From assembly GCF_013410775.1 (NCBI RefSeq), contig NZ_JACCFH010000001.1, positions 2,728,001 through 2,792,000 on the forward strand: a stretch of DNA of 64,000 nucleotides. The letters run 5' to 3'. The notes beneath the pieces were generated by a model. That model saw only the letters and a program-made list of their open reading frames with translations. It made no database searches and was not told where the DNA came from. Made by a program: the position numbers and the translations under genes. Source of the stretch: Sphaerotilus montanus. Lineage in GTDB: Bacteria; Pseudomonadota; Gammaproteobacteria; Burkholderiales; Burkholderiaceae_C. Positions 8,936 to 16,994 of the stretch are shown here, in pieces. Each line of letters starts with the position of its first letter. Position 1 is the first letter of the stretch.

Positions 8936-9874
8936 ATGATCGACATGACGAAGCGCCGGGACGTTCTGGTGGGCCTGTGCGCCTTGCTGGGCATGGGCGT
9001 GCAGACGGTGGCCAGCGCCCAGGCGCCGTCCACGGCACCGAAGATCGCGGTGACGGATCTGGCGTACTCGGAGCGGGTGAGCGAGTATTTCGACGTCACC
9101 TCGATCAAGGCCAAGAGCGAGGAGCAGTCGCGCCTGCAGGCGCGCGACGGTGTCTACAGCAGCTCGATGTCCGGATCGCATTCATCGAAGCAGGAACTGG
9201 ACGCCACGCGCGTGACCGGGGCCTACAGCTACATCCAGCAGACCGAGCTGCGCAATTTCACGTCGGACCTGAAGGGGATGATCCTGAAGGGTGCCGGGGC
9301 GCGGCTGGTCCAGGGCAGCCAGTTCGATGCCGGAGAGCCGCAGCCGAGCCGCGCCGAGCAGGTGCTGCGCGAGGTGCGCACCGGCAAGGAAACGAAACTC
9401 AAGCGCCAGCCCGACCTGAACGACATCGTTTCCCGCATCCGCAAGGGCGAGTTCAAGGGCGCCGACTATGTCCTGTTCGGCACGGTCAGCGCGATCGAGT
9501 TCCGCAGCGAGTTCACGCCGATCCCCTCGACCCAGACGGTGTCGTACATCTTCAATCTCGACCTGGGTGCGGATTTCAATCTGATCAACACCCGCACGCT
9601 CGAAGTGAAGGCGGCCTTTTCGTCGCAGGGTTCTGGCAGCGACGTCAAGCTGATGAATGCCAACGGCAACATCGTGGTGCCCAGCCGCGTCAAGGTGATC
9701 CGCGAAACCTCGCAGTCGCTGGCGGAAGAGGCCTACGGCCAGTTGCTGGAGCAGCTGAGCCTGAGCGACCCGAACTTCGGCGCCCGCGCCCGTTCGCGCT
9801 CGTCGTCGGGGTCGCCGTCATCGGCGCCGGAGGCTCGTCAGCCGGTCGTGGAGCCGGTGACCGTCTTCCGGTGA
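8936..9874 (+). CDS. Exported CsgG/LpoB-like protein of unknown role
   Basis: A 312-aa protein with an N-terminal Sec signal peptide (RRDVLVGLCALLGMGVQTVASAQA) and no lipobox. The mature start PKIAVTDLAYSERVSEYF and the later GADYVLFGTVSAIEF resemble the alpha/beta fold shared by CsgG and LpoB N-terminal domains, so it may be a diverged paralogue of the upstream lpoB. A GAGGGAG ribosome-binding site lies 7 nt before 8936; an ATG at 8945 is also possible. The C-terminus is low-complexity Ser/Arg/Pro. Fourth gene of the cluster. The function is not assignable from sequence. Confidence 0.55.
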   Translation: MIDMTKRRDVLVGLCALLGMGVQTVASAQAPSTAPKIAVTDLAYSERVSEYFDVTSIKAKSEEQSRLQARDGVYSSSMSGSHSSKQELDATRVTGAYSYIQQTELRNFTSDLKGMILKGAGARLVQGSQFDAGEPQPSRAEQVLREVRTGKETKLKRQPDLNDIVSRIRKGEFKGADYVLFGTVSAIEFRSEFTPIPSTQTVSYIFNLDLGADFNLINTRTLEVKAAFSSQGSGSDVKLMNANGNIVVPSRVKVIRETSQSLAEEAYGQLLEQLSLSDPNFGARARSRSSSGSPSSAPEARQPVVEPVTVFR

Positions 9875-9886
9875 AAGGGGGCGGGG

Positions 9887-10636
9887 TCAATCCCGCCACA
9901 CCTCGTCCGCCAGTGTTCCCTGGTTCAGCTCTGCCCGCAGCGAGGTCCACGCGGGCAGCACCCGGTCCAGCAGCGCGCGGAAGCGCTCGTCGTGCCGCCG
10001 CTCGACGAGGTGCGCGAGTTCATGCACGACGACGTACTCGATGCACGCCGGCCGGTGCCGCGCCAGGTCGAGGTTCAGCCAGATGCGGCCGGTTGCGGGC
10101 GTGCAGCTTCCCCATTTGGTTTTCATCCGCTTCACGCCCCAGGCGCCGACCGTGACGCCCAGCACCGGCGCCCAACGCGCCAGCAGCTCGGGCACCAGCC
10201 GCTTCATTTCGGCGCGGTTCCACTCCTGCAGCACCCGCGCACGCCGGTCCCGGTCCATGCCGGGGCGCACCTGCAGCCGCAGCGTCGTCAGTCCGACGCG
10301 CTCGACTTTGGGCGGCGCGTCCACCTCGACCACGCGCAGCCGACGCCGCTGGCCGAACACCTGGTGGCTTTCGCCGCTGACCATCTCGCGCCGTGATTCG
10401 CGTGGCTGCGCCGCAAACCGCGCCTGCTGGCGGCGGATCCAGCCCAGCCGCTGCACGACCGCGAGCCGCACCGCCTCGTCGTCCACTGCCAACGGCGCCG
10501 CCACGCGCACGCGCCCGTCCGGCGGGTAGACCCCGAGGTGCAGGTGCTTGATGCGCTGGCGGGCGATCTCGACGCGCAGGCCGCTGATGTCGAGATGGTG
10601 GGTCTGCGGCGGAGAAGATGGTGATGGCGAGGGCAT
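9887..10636 (-). CDS. YgjP-type (DUF45) zinc metallopeptidase domain protein
   Basis: A 249-aa protein with the zincin motif HELAH at residues 205-209 and the family landmark MKTKWGSC (171-178) shortly before it, as in YgjP/DUF45 proteins. No signal peptide, so it is predicted cytoplasmic. It begins 6 nt after the hsdR stop on the same strand and is almost certainly cotranscribed. Such peptidase genes are repeatedly found next to type I restriction genes. What it cleaves is unknown; control of restriction-subunit turnover is a hypothesis only. Confidence 0.8.
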   Translation of the reverse strand: MPSPSPSSPPQTHHLDISGLRVEIARQRIKHLHLGVYPPDGRVRVAAPLAVDDEAVRLAVVQRLGWIRRQQARFAAQPRESRREMVSGESHQVFGQRRRLRVVEVDAPPKVERVGLTTLRLQVRPGMDRDRRARVLQEWNRAEMKRLVPELLARWAPVLGVTVGAWGVKRMKTKWGSCTPATGRIWLNLDLARHRPACIEYVVVHELAHLVERRHDERFRALLDRVLPAWTSLRAELNQGTLADEVWRD

Positions 10637-10642
10637 CGGTGA

Positions 10643-13600
10643 TCAGTATTCGGGCTGGTTCCGGACCAGCTCAAGGATACGGTCCGCCCGCGCATCCAGG
10701 TCTTCCTGCGTCCCGCTGCCTTCTGCCGCGATCAGCACGCCCGGCGCACCCAAGGCCAGCTTGATCGCCGTGCGCAGCTTGCGTGTCTTCATCTTCGCGT
10801 TGACCGTGCGCCAGTCGTCCTCGCGGTGTGTCACCACGGCGTGGTGGACGCTGAGCGCGAGCGGCTGGTTCTGGCCGAGGTTGTCGAACAGCGCCTGTTT
10901 GCCGGGTGTGTCGATGGCGCGCGGGTAGGCCGCGCCGGAGGAGGGCGACTGCACCTGCCGCGCCAGCGTGCTGGCCTGCTTGAGAAACTCGGCGTAGTCG
11001 ATCGCCTGTTCCCGCCGCTGCGCGATCAGCGCGTCCAGCAGCGCCGACATGCGCTCGTAGTACTTCGGGTTGACCGGCGACTCGTCGATGATGACCCGGC
11101 GCACGTTGTTCTCGATCGTCTCGGCCACCGAGTCCGTGCTCGTGCGCAGCCCGTCCGGCAGCGCCTCGACCGCTTCGGGGCCGCGCGTGGCAAGCATCTG
11201 CACCAGCGTCAGGTCGTCGAAGGCCGAGAGCTTTTCGCTGTCGCCCGCCTGCACGTAGGTGTCGATCAGGTGGCGCATCGCCGGTTCGTAGGCCTTCAGG
11301 TCGATGTAGTCGCCGCTGCGGATCTTCACCGCGCTGCGCACCGCCTCGAACTGCGTCACCTCGGCTTTCAGCGCCTTCGCTTCGTCGGGTGTCACGCCGG
11401 CTTCCGCGAAATCGCCCGCGAGGTTCGCGTAGGCGCGCACCAGCGCCGCGGTCAGCTTGTAGAGCGCCAGCCGCTGGCCTTCCCGTGCCTTGAGTTCCGC
11501 TGTGTCCCCCGCCGCCGTGCCGCAGAAGAAGCGCAGGTAGGTCTCCATCGTCCGCGGTGTCTCGACCGGCTCGCACAGCGCCCGCACCGATTCGAGCACC
11601 TCGTCCAACCGCTCGCGGGCCTTGTCGATGCGGCTGGTGATGAGGCCGGCGATGTCGGTGGCGTCGTAGCCGTCGAGCGCGCCGCGGGTGTAGTCCTGGA
11701 TCGCGCCCTCGACGCGCTCGAACAGGTGCTTGTAGTCGACGATGCAGCCCACCTCCTTGTCGTCGCCGTCCAGCCGGTTGACGCGGCAGATCGCCTGGAA
11801 CAGGCCGTGGTCGCGCATCGGCTTGTCGATGTAGAGGTAGGTCGCGGGCGGCGCGTCGAAGCCGGTCAGCAGCTTGTCCACGACGATCAGCAGTTGCATC
11901 TGCGCCGGCTCGTCGATGAAGCGCTGTTTCACCTCGGTCTCGAAGTCGTCGATGCGCAACACCGCTTCGTCAGGCGGCAGCTTGAACCAGTCGGCCAGCA
12001 TCCGGCGGTAGGTCTCGTACTTCTGCAGCGCGTCCGTCACGCCTTCGCCGGTCGCTTCGCCTTTCACGTCCGCCACCTTCGGCACGTAGGAGCTGACCAC
12101 CGCGCAGCGCCCGGCCAGCGGCGTGCGCGAGAACAGGTCGTGGTAGCGGCAGGCCTCGTACACGCTGCCCGCCACCAGCATCGCGTTGCCGCACCCGCTC
12201 TTCAGGCGGTCGCGGGTGGCCATGTCGAGCAGGATGTCGGCCACGATCTGCTCCAGCCGGCTGCGGCTCGACAGCAGCGTCTGCATCGTGCCCCAGCGCG
12301 CCTTGAGCTGCGCCTTGGCGAGGTCGGTCAGCGCGGCGGTGTGGGCCTCGAACCAGTCGTCGATCTTGCGCTGCGAGGTGATGCGCTGGTCGATGTCGCG
12401 CGCCTCGTAGCGCAGGTCGAGCACCACGCGGTCGCGCACCGCCTCGTTGAACTTGTAGGTGTGGAGGTAGCCGCCGAAGACCTCGATACTGCGCTGCTTG
12501 TCGCTCTTGAGCAGGGGCGTGCCGGTGAAGCCGATGAAGACCGCGTCGGGCAGGATGGCCTTCATCGCGTCGTGCAGCAGGCCGGACTGGGTGCGGTGGC
12601 ATTCGTCCACGAAGACGTGGAGCCGGCCCCGCGCCTGGAAGCCTGGGGGCAGCGCCTTGTGGATCGCTTCGACAAACCCGGCCACGTCGCCCGCCTCGCC
12701 GCCGTCGTTTTCGTCGCGCGCGGTTTTCCGGCTGACACCGCCGAACTTGTGGACCAGCGAGCCGATCAGCCACGGCCGGTCGTCGCCCAGCACGCGCACG
12801 AGGTCGGCGCCGTCGCGGGTGCGGTGGAGCTGTTCCTGCACGCCGTGGAAGACCTTTTCGATCTGGGCGTCGAGTTCGGTGCGGTCGGTGATGATGAGGA
12901 CGCGGGCGTCGGCGATGTGTTCGCGGATCCATTTGGCCAGCCAGACCATCGTCAGGCTCTTGCCGGACCCTTGGGTGTGCCAGAGGATGCCGCCCTCGCG
13001 GCGCTGCAGGTGGGTCTGGGCGGCGCGCACGCCGAAATACTGGTTGTGGCGACAGAGTTTCTTGCGCCCGCTGTCGAACACCACGAAGTCGTGGACCAGC
13101 TCCAGCAGCCGCGCCTTGTGGCAGAGCCAGCCGAGGTGCTGGTCGAGCGGGCTGCGCGGGTCGTCGGCGAGGTCGGCGCCGTCTTCGCGCCAGGTCAGGT
13201 AATGGCGTTCGGGCGTGCCGATGGTGCCGTAGCGCAGGCCCTCGGTGTCGCTGCCGGCCATGACGAACTGCAGCGTCGAGAAGAAGCCTTCGATGAATTC
13301 GGGTTTCTGGTTGTCGAGGTTCTGGCGGATGCCTTCGGACACCGAGACGGTGGAGCGTTTCAGCTCGATCACGGCGAGGGCGATGCCGTTGACGTACAGC
13401 ACGAGGTCAGGGCGCTTGGTGTGGGCGCGCGGGTCGTGCGGCTTGACGGTGACTTCCTCGGCGATGCCGAAGTGGTTGCGCTCGGGGTGTTTCCAGTCGA
13501 TCAGCCAGACATCGCGGGTCTGCTCGCCCGCGTCGGGGCGCACCTTGACGCCGTAGCGCAGCAACTCGTACACGGCGCGGTTGCGGTCGTGCAGGCGCTG

Positions 13601-13822
13601 GACGCGGTCGTTGGCGGTTTGCTCCAGCTGGAATATCGCGCGGTTGGCGAGTGCGGCGTCCACGCCTTGCGCCAAGAGAAAAGCCCGCAGCAGGGCGGGC
13701 TCGATGTTGCGGTTGTCGGGGCGGTCGGACCAGTGGCCGAGGTAGGTGTAGCCGAGGGACTCGGTGAAGAGGTGTAGGACTCGGCACTGAGTGGTGAACT
13801 CATTCAGGGAAATTTGCTTCAC
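10643..13822 (-). CDS. hsdR: Type I restriction enzyme, R (endonuclease/translocase) subunit
   Basis: A 1059-aa protein. The N-terminal PD-(D/E)xK nuclease is visible as RPDLVL (137-142) followed by VIELKRS (ELK at 153-155). The superfamily 2 motor has Walker A TQGSGKS (283-289), motif Ia LIITDRTELD, DECH box (406-409) and FTGTP. The C-terminal helical region binds the methylase core. The length is normal for HsdR. Separated from hsdM/hsdS by a lipoprotein gene on the opposite strand, so it likely has its own promoter in 13823-13984. Needs HsdM2S for site recognition, so the damage to hsdS matters for its activity. Confidence 0.93.
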   Translation of the reverse strand: MKQISLNEFTTQCRVLHLFTESLGYTYLGHWSDRPDNRNIEPALLRAFLLAQGVDAALANRAIFQLEQTANDRVQRLHDRNRAVYELLRYGVKVRPDAGEQTRDVWLIDWKHPERNHFGIAEEVTVKPHDPRAHTKRPDLVLYVNGIALAVIELKRSTVSVSEGIRQNLDNQKPEFIEGFFSTLQFVMAGSDTEGLRYGTIGTPERHYLTWREDGADLADDPRSPLDQHLGWLCHKARLLELVHDFVVFDSGRKKLCRHNQYFGVRAAQTHLQRREGGILWHTQGSGKSLTMVWLAKWIREHIADARVLIITDRTELDAQIEKVFHGVQEQLHRTRDGADLVRVLGDDRPWLIGSLVHKFGGVSRKTARDENDGGEAGDVAGFVEAIHKALPPGFQARGRLHVFVDECHRTQSGLLHDAMKAILPDAVFIGFTGTPLLKSDKQRSIEVFGGYLHTYKFNEAVRDRVVLDLRYEARDIDQRITSQRKIDDWFEAHTAALTDLAKAQLKARWGTMQTLLSSRSRLEQIVADILLDMATRDRLKSGCGNAMLVAGSVYEACRYHDLFSRTPLAGRCAVVSSYVPKVADVKGEATGEGVTDALQKYETYRRMLADWFKLPPDEAVLRIDDFETEVKQRFIDEPAQMQLLIVVDKLLTGFDAPPATYLYIDKPMRDHGLFQAICRVNRLDGDDKEVGCIVDYKHLFERVEGAIQDYTRGALDGYDATDIAGLITSRIDKARERLDEVLESVRALCEPVETPRTMETYLRFFCGTAAGDTAELKAREGQRLALYKLTAALVRAYANLAGDFAEAGVTPDEAKALKAEVTQFEAVRSAVKIRSGDYIDLKAYEPAMRHLIDTYVQAGDSEKLSAFDDLTLVQMLATRGPEAVEALPDGLRTSTDSVAETIENNVRRVIIDESPVNPKYYERMSALLDALIAQRREQAIDYAEFLKQASTLARQVQSPSSGAAYPRAIDTPGKQALFDNLGQNQPLALSVHHAVVTHREDDWRTVNAKMKTRKLRTAIKLALGAPGVLIAAEGSGTQEDLDARADRILELVRNQPEY

Positions 13823-13984
13823 GCTGATTTTCCTAGTGTCTGACGAATTTTGTGTTCGACTGGAATCATGGTATTTTGAGGTGGATCAATAATTTTTTCC
13901 GATGTGGCTGTAGTCTGGTCTTGATGACTGGGTGCCTATGAATGTCATTGACCATCTGAGTTGTCGAAAATAGTTGAGGGGCGT

Positions 13985-14710
13985 ATGAGTAAATTGATCA
14001 TGGGTCTGCTGGTGTCCACAGCAATATCTGGGTGTGCCAGTCTCAGTGACTTTGGGGGTAAGCCCCCTGTCCCGGTTATCCCGCCGCCTTTGGCCACTGT
14101 GGCGCCGAGTCCCGGCGCAATGGTTTCACCTATTTTGGAGTTTGTTTCCGTTGATCCTGCGACATCTCCATGGTTCGAGAAAGAAACTCAGTCTGGTGTG
14201 AAGAAGGTTTTCTGGGAGGACCTCAAAAATTCAGAGGCAAACCCGGAGTTGCCTTTGGAGCGATCATTCGTTTCGATAAAAAGAGTGACCGGAGATGGGT
14301 CTTTGGGGTTTGCTTCTACAAAATTCTCTGCCGAGGCTGGAAAATATAGGACAATAATTGATTATGCAAAATATAGGGATGAGGTTATGGGGCCAAATAA
14401 TATACCGTGCAAAGTCGGGGTTGGCGTGAGAATAGTTGCTGATATTGTTACAACAAAAGCCAATGTGGATCTTGGTAGCCTGTTTGCCATTGCATTTGCC
14501 GCTAAGTCAGGGTATCTGAGTGGTCAAATTGAAGTGATAAAAATCGGTATTGATTCGCCTGCATTGAGTTTAATACTTCCGCCGCCGACTGAGATTAATG
14601 ATACATCTCTTCAGAACGCAATGCAGGCTGTCGCTGCGATTAGAGCGAAAATGTATGATGATGAGACGAAAATTCGACCGCATGTTATTGCTATTAAGTA
14701 TCTTAAGTGA
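13985..14710 (+). CDS. Predicted lipoprotein of unknown function inside the hsd locus
   Basis: A 241-aa protein with a lipoprotein signal peptide (MSKLIMGLLVSTAISGCAS, lipobox ISGC) and a Pro-rich stretch just after it. The remainder matches no family I recognise. A GAGG ribosome-binding site lies upstream of 13985; an in-frame TTG-type start at 13961 would spoil the signal peptide. The gene is clearly AT-richer than its neighbours and runs against hsdR and hsdS, overlapping the hsdS stop tail-to-tail by 8 nt. It looks like a separately acquired cargo gene. Confidence 0.6.
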   Translation: MSKLIMGLLVSTAISGCASLSDFGGKPPVPVIPPPLATVAPSPGAMVSPILEFVSVDPATSPWFEKETQSGVKKVFWEDLKNSEANPELPLERSFVSIKRVTGDGSLGFASTKFSAEAGKYRTIIDYAKYRDEVMGPNNIPCKVGVGVRIVADIVTTKANVDLGSLFAIAFAAKSGYLSGQIEVIKIGIDSPALSLILPPPTEINDTSLQNAMQAVAAIRAKMYDDETKIRPHVIAIKYLK

Positions 14711-15527
14711 GTTGGATCATAAGTTGGCATGCTTGCCTTGACAGTAAATTCTGCATCATCCCTTGCTTGATGAGGCGAGTTTTTTCTCGGCGGGCTTCGA
14801 GGGCGGTGATCTCGGTGTCCATGTCACTGAGCACGCCCGCGATTCGATTCTGTTCAGGCAGTTCCGGCATCGGGATCTTGCAGTCACGTACCTGGGCGAG
14901 ACTCAGTTGCGGATATGCTTGGCCGGTCGTGATTTTCTCGAAGTCCTTGCGAACGCGGCGCTGGGAAAAGTAGTGATAGACGAATCTCGAATTGATTTGA
15001 GGGTCGTTGATCCTGATGCGGGCGATGTGCTGATTGATGTTGCTGCCGTCGCATTCTGGAGTTGCTTGGACCACGCGCCCCACGTTGCCGGTAATGGTCA
15101 TGAGCAAGTCGCCTTGCAGCACTTCGCTGCGTTTCAATACGGCGTGGGCTTCTGGCGATATGTGCATGGATTGGGTCAGGTCAATGCCTGCATCGCTGAC
15201 ACATTCGCTCCGCAGAAACAGAACGCCGCTGGTTTCCCAGTTGAAACCATAGGTCGTTGGTGTTGAACCTTTGGTGATGAATGCTGAAATGTCTGTCAGC
15301 TTGCGAGAAGTCCAGTTTTTGGCTGGCTTCTCGAAAAACTCCTGCATCGCCGCCTGCTTGATATCCCGCTTCTTGGCGATGAGTTGGTCGAGCTTGGCGA
15401 GCAGGGCGTCCATATCCGACAGGGCAGAAGCAATGGCGTTTTGCTCTGCTGGTTTGGGGAATGGAATCAATAACTTTCGAATTTGCTGAATATTTATTCT
15501 TTCCTGATTAGCAATGATTCTCAGCAA
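14703..15527 (-). pseudogene. hsdS: hsdS 3' part: type I specificity subunit, second half, detached by IS1595-family insertion
   Basis: About 263 native codons covering the end of the central conserved helix region (AEQNAIASALSDMDALLAKLDQ), the second target-recognition domain and the C-terminal conserved repeat (EQNRIAGVLSDMDTEITALE). The IS sits at 15503-16547. Joining the flanks after removing the IS and one 8-bp duplication gives a continuous frame (FKRI then NIQQIRK), so the native protein was about 412 aa. The fragment is now open from a TTG inside the IS end, with the IS contributing LLRIIANQ in frame. It could make a half-size subunit if translated. Confidence 0.85.
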
Positions 15528-16547
15528 GGTGCCAACTGACGATCAGGCGTAGCGTAGAAGACAGACCAAGCGCAGGAGCGAGCACATGCCGATGAACCGA
15601 ATCCAGTTCCAGCAGGGGATGTCGCTGCCAGAGTTCATGGCCAGCTTCGGCACGGAAGAGCAATGCGCCGAGGCGGTCAAGCAGGCGCGCTGGCCGCAGG
15701 GCTTCGAGTGCCCGCGCTGCGGCAGTGCGGCGCACTACGTGGTGGGCCACGGGGCGCGCAAGCTGTTCCAGTGCAACGGCTGCCGCCACCAGACATCGCT
15801 GACCGCGGGCAGCCTGTTCGCCAGCACCAAGCTGCCACTGAAGACGTGGTTCCTGGCGATCTACCTGCTCAGCCAGGCCAAGACGGGACTGTCGGCGCTG
15901 GCGCTCAAGCGGCAGGTGGGCGTGAGCTACCCGACGGCGTGGCTGATGCACCAGAAGATCATGCACGCGATGGCCGAGCGGGTGGACCAGTACCGACTCG
16001 ACGGCACGGTGCAGCTCGACGATGCCTACCTTGGCGGAGAGCGCAGCGGCGGCAAGGCGGGCCGGGGTTCGGAGAACAAGGTGCCGTTCGTGGCGGCGGT
16101 CTCGGTCGATGACCAGGGGCATCCGCAGTACGTCAAGCTCGCGCCGGTGAGCGGCTTCACGCTGGAGGCGGTGGGCCAGTGGGCGCAGGCGGCGCTGATG
16201 CCGGGAACGCGGGTGGTCAGCGACGGGCTGGGGTGCTTCGCCGCGGTCACCAGCGCGGGCTGCCTGCACACGCCGATCGTGGTGGGCCAGCGCAAGCCGC
16301 GCGAGCTGCCCGAGTTCACCTGGGTCAACACGGTGCTGGGCAACCTGAAGACGACGTTGTCGGGTGCGTTCCATGCGTTCAAGTACCCCAAGTACGCCAG
16401 CAGCTATCTGGCAGCGTTCGCCTACCGCTTCAACCGCCGGTTCGACCTGCGCGGGCTGGTGGCTCGGCTCATCATCGATGTCGCGCGGTGCAAGCCTCGG
16501 GCTCAGCGGGTCGTTCTGGGGAATGCTGAGGATCGTTGCTAATCAGG
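15503..16547 (+). mobile_element. IS1595-family insertion sequence, copy 1 (1045 bp) in hsdS
   Basis: The ends are CCTGATTAGCAA at the left and TTGCTAATCAGG at the right. The imperfect terminal inverted repeat extends about 24 bp, with mismatches where the left reads AATGATTCTCAGC and the right (reversed) AACGATCCTCAGC. Flanked by a perfect 8-bp direct repeat TATTCTTT at 15495-15502 and 16548-16555, the size expected for this family. Carries one transposase gene. Nearly identical to copy 2 (I saw one transposase difference, at codon 311), which implies recent movement. Confidence 0.95.
15586..16542 (+). CDS. IS1595-family (ISXO2-like) transposase, copy 1
   Basis: A 318-aa transposase. The N-terminal zinc ribbon has cysteines at 42/45 and 63/66 (CPRCG, CNGCR). 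The catalytic core has acidic residues in LDDAYLGGERSGGK (145-146) and VVSDGLGCF (D213), and the conserved Asn-rich stretch FTWVNTVLGNLK (245-255). The start ATG follows GGAG in the IS leader. The stop lies within the right terminal repeat. Differs from copy 2 near the C-terminus (Leu versus Arg at residue 311). Apparently intact. Confidence 0.95.
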   Translation: MPMNRIQFQQGMSLPEFMASFGTEEQCAEAVKQARWPQGFECPRCGSAAHYVVGHGARKLFQCNGCRHQTSLTAGSLFASTKLPLKTWFLAIYLLSQAKTGLSALALKRQVGVSYPTAWLMHQKIMHAMAERVDQYRLDGTVQLDDAYLGGERSGGKAGRGSENKVPFVAAVSVDDQGHPQYVKLAPVSGFTLEAVGQWAQAALMPGTRVVSDGLGCFAAVTSAGCLHTPIVVGQRKPRELPEFTWVNTVLGNLKTTLSGAFHAFKYPKYASSYLAAFAYRFNRRFDLRGLVARLIIDVARCKPRAQRVVLGNAEDRC

Positions 16548-16994
16548 TATTCTTTTGAATGTTGAGCCAACCATGGCATCTGAAATCTGTCTCCCAATGG
16601 CTTCAGACTGAAGTGTCTGCTGAAGGGATTCTGGCGAGTAAATTTCATTTCGTCTTCTCAATAGGCAAACATCTTGCCCCATTGCGAATTTTGGATGCGT
16701 GTTGCTTACTTGAGCGACAGAGCCGATAGTTGCGTTCCTACTTATTATTAAATCGCCGGGTTTCGGCTTTCTGTTGCCTTCACAAAGTTGGAGATAAAAA
16801 TCTTCTGTTGTTTGTTTGGCATTGGTTAGATCGACGAATTTACTTTGAACTTCTGCGATGCTCGCAACGGGATATCCATCGAGGATGAATTTTGCGGTTA
16901 TATGCTTGCAGTCGATTACATCCCAATAGTCGCCGAGTTCACTATAGTCCCAGTCTGTCGGAAGTTCATTTTTTGGCTTTTGATTGGTGCTCAT
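16539..16994 (-). pseudogene. hsdS: hsdS 5' part: type I specificity subunit, first target-recognition domain, truncated by the IS
   Basis: The native start ATG at 16994 overlaps the hsdM stop (TAATG). The frame encodes about 149 native residues of the first target-recognition domain, including KPGDLIISRNATIGSVAQV, a usual HsdS landmark. It then crosses into the IS at 16547 and stops at 16539 after two foreign codons (Pro-Asp). It lacks the central conserved helices needed for HsdM contact, so the fragment alone is unlikely to assemble. The AT-richer composition than hsdM fits the variable nature of recognition domains. Confidence 0.85.

Noticed and set aside
10826-13777. 983-codon plus-strand frame across hsdR
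   Set aside because: Antisense shadow of a gene with clear nuclease and helicase motifs.
15508-16374. 288-codon minus-strand frame inside the IS (also in copies 2 and 3)
   Set aside because: Present in all copies only because the IS sequence is shared; Arg/His-rich, no transposase or passenger-gene motifs.
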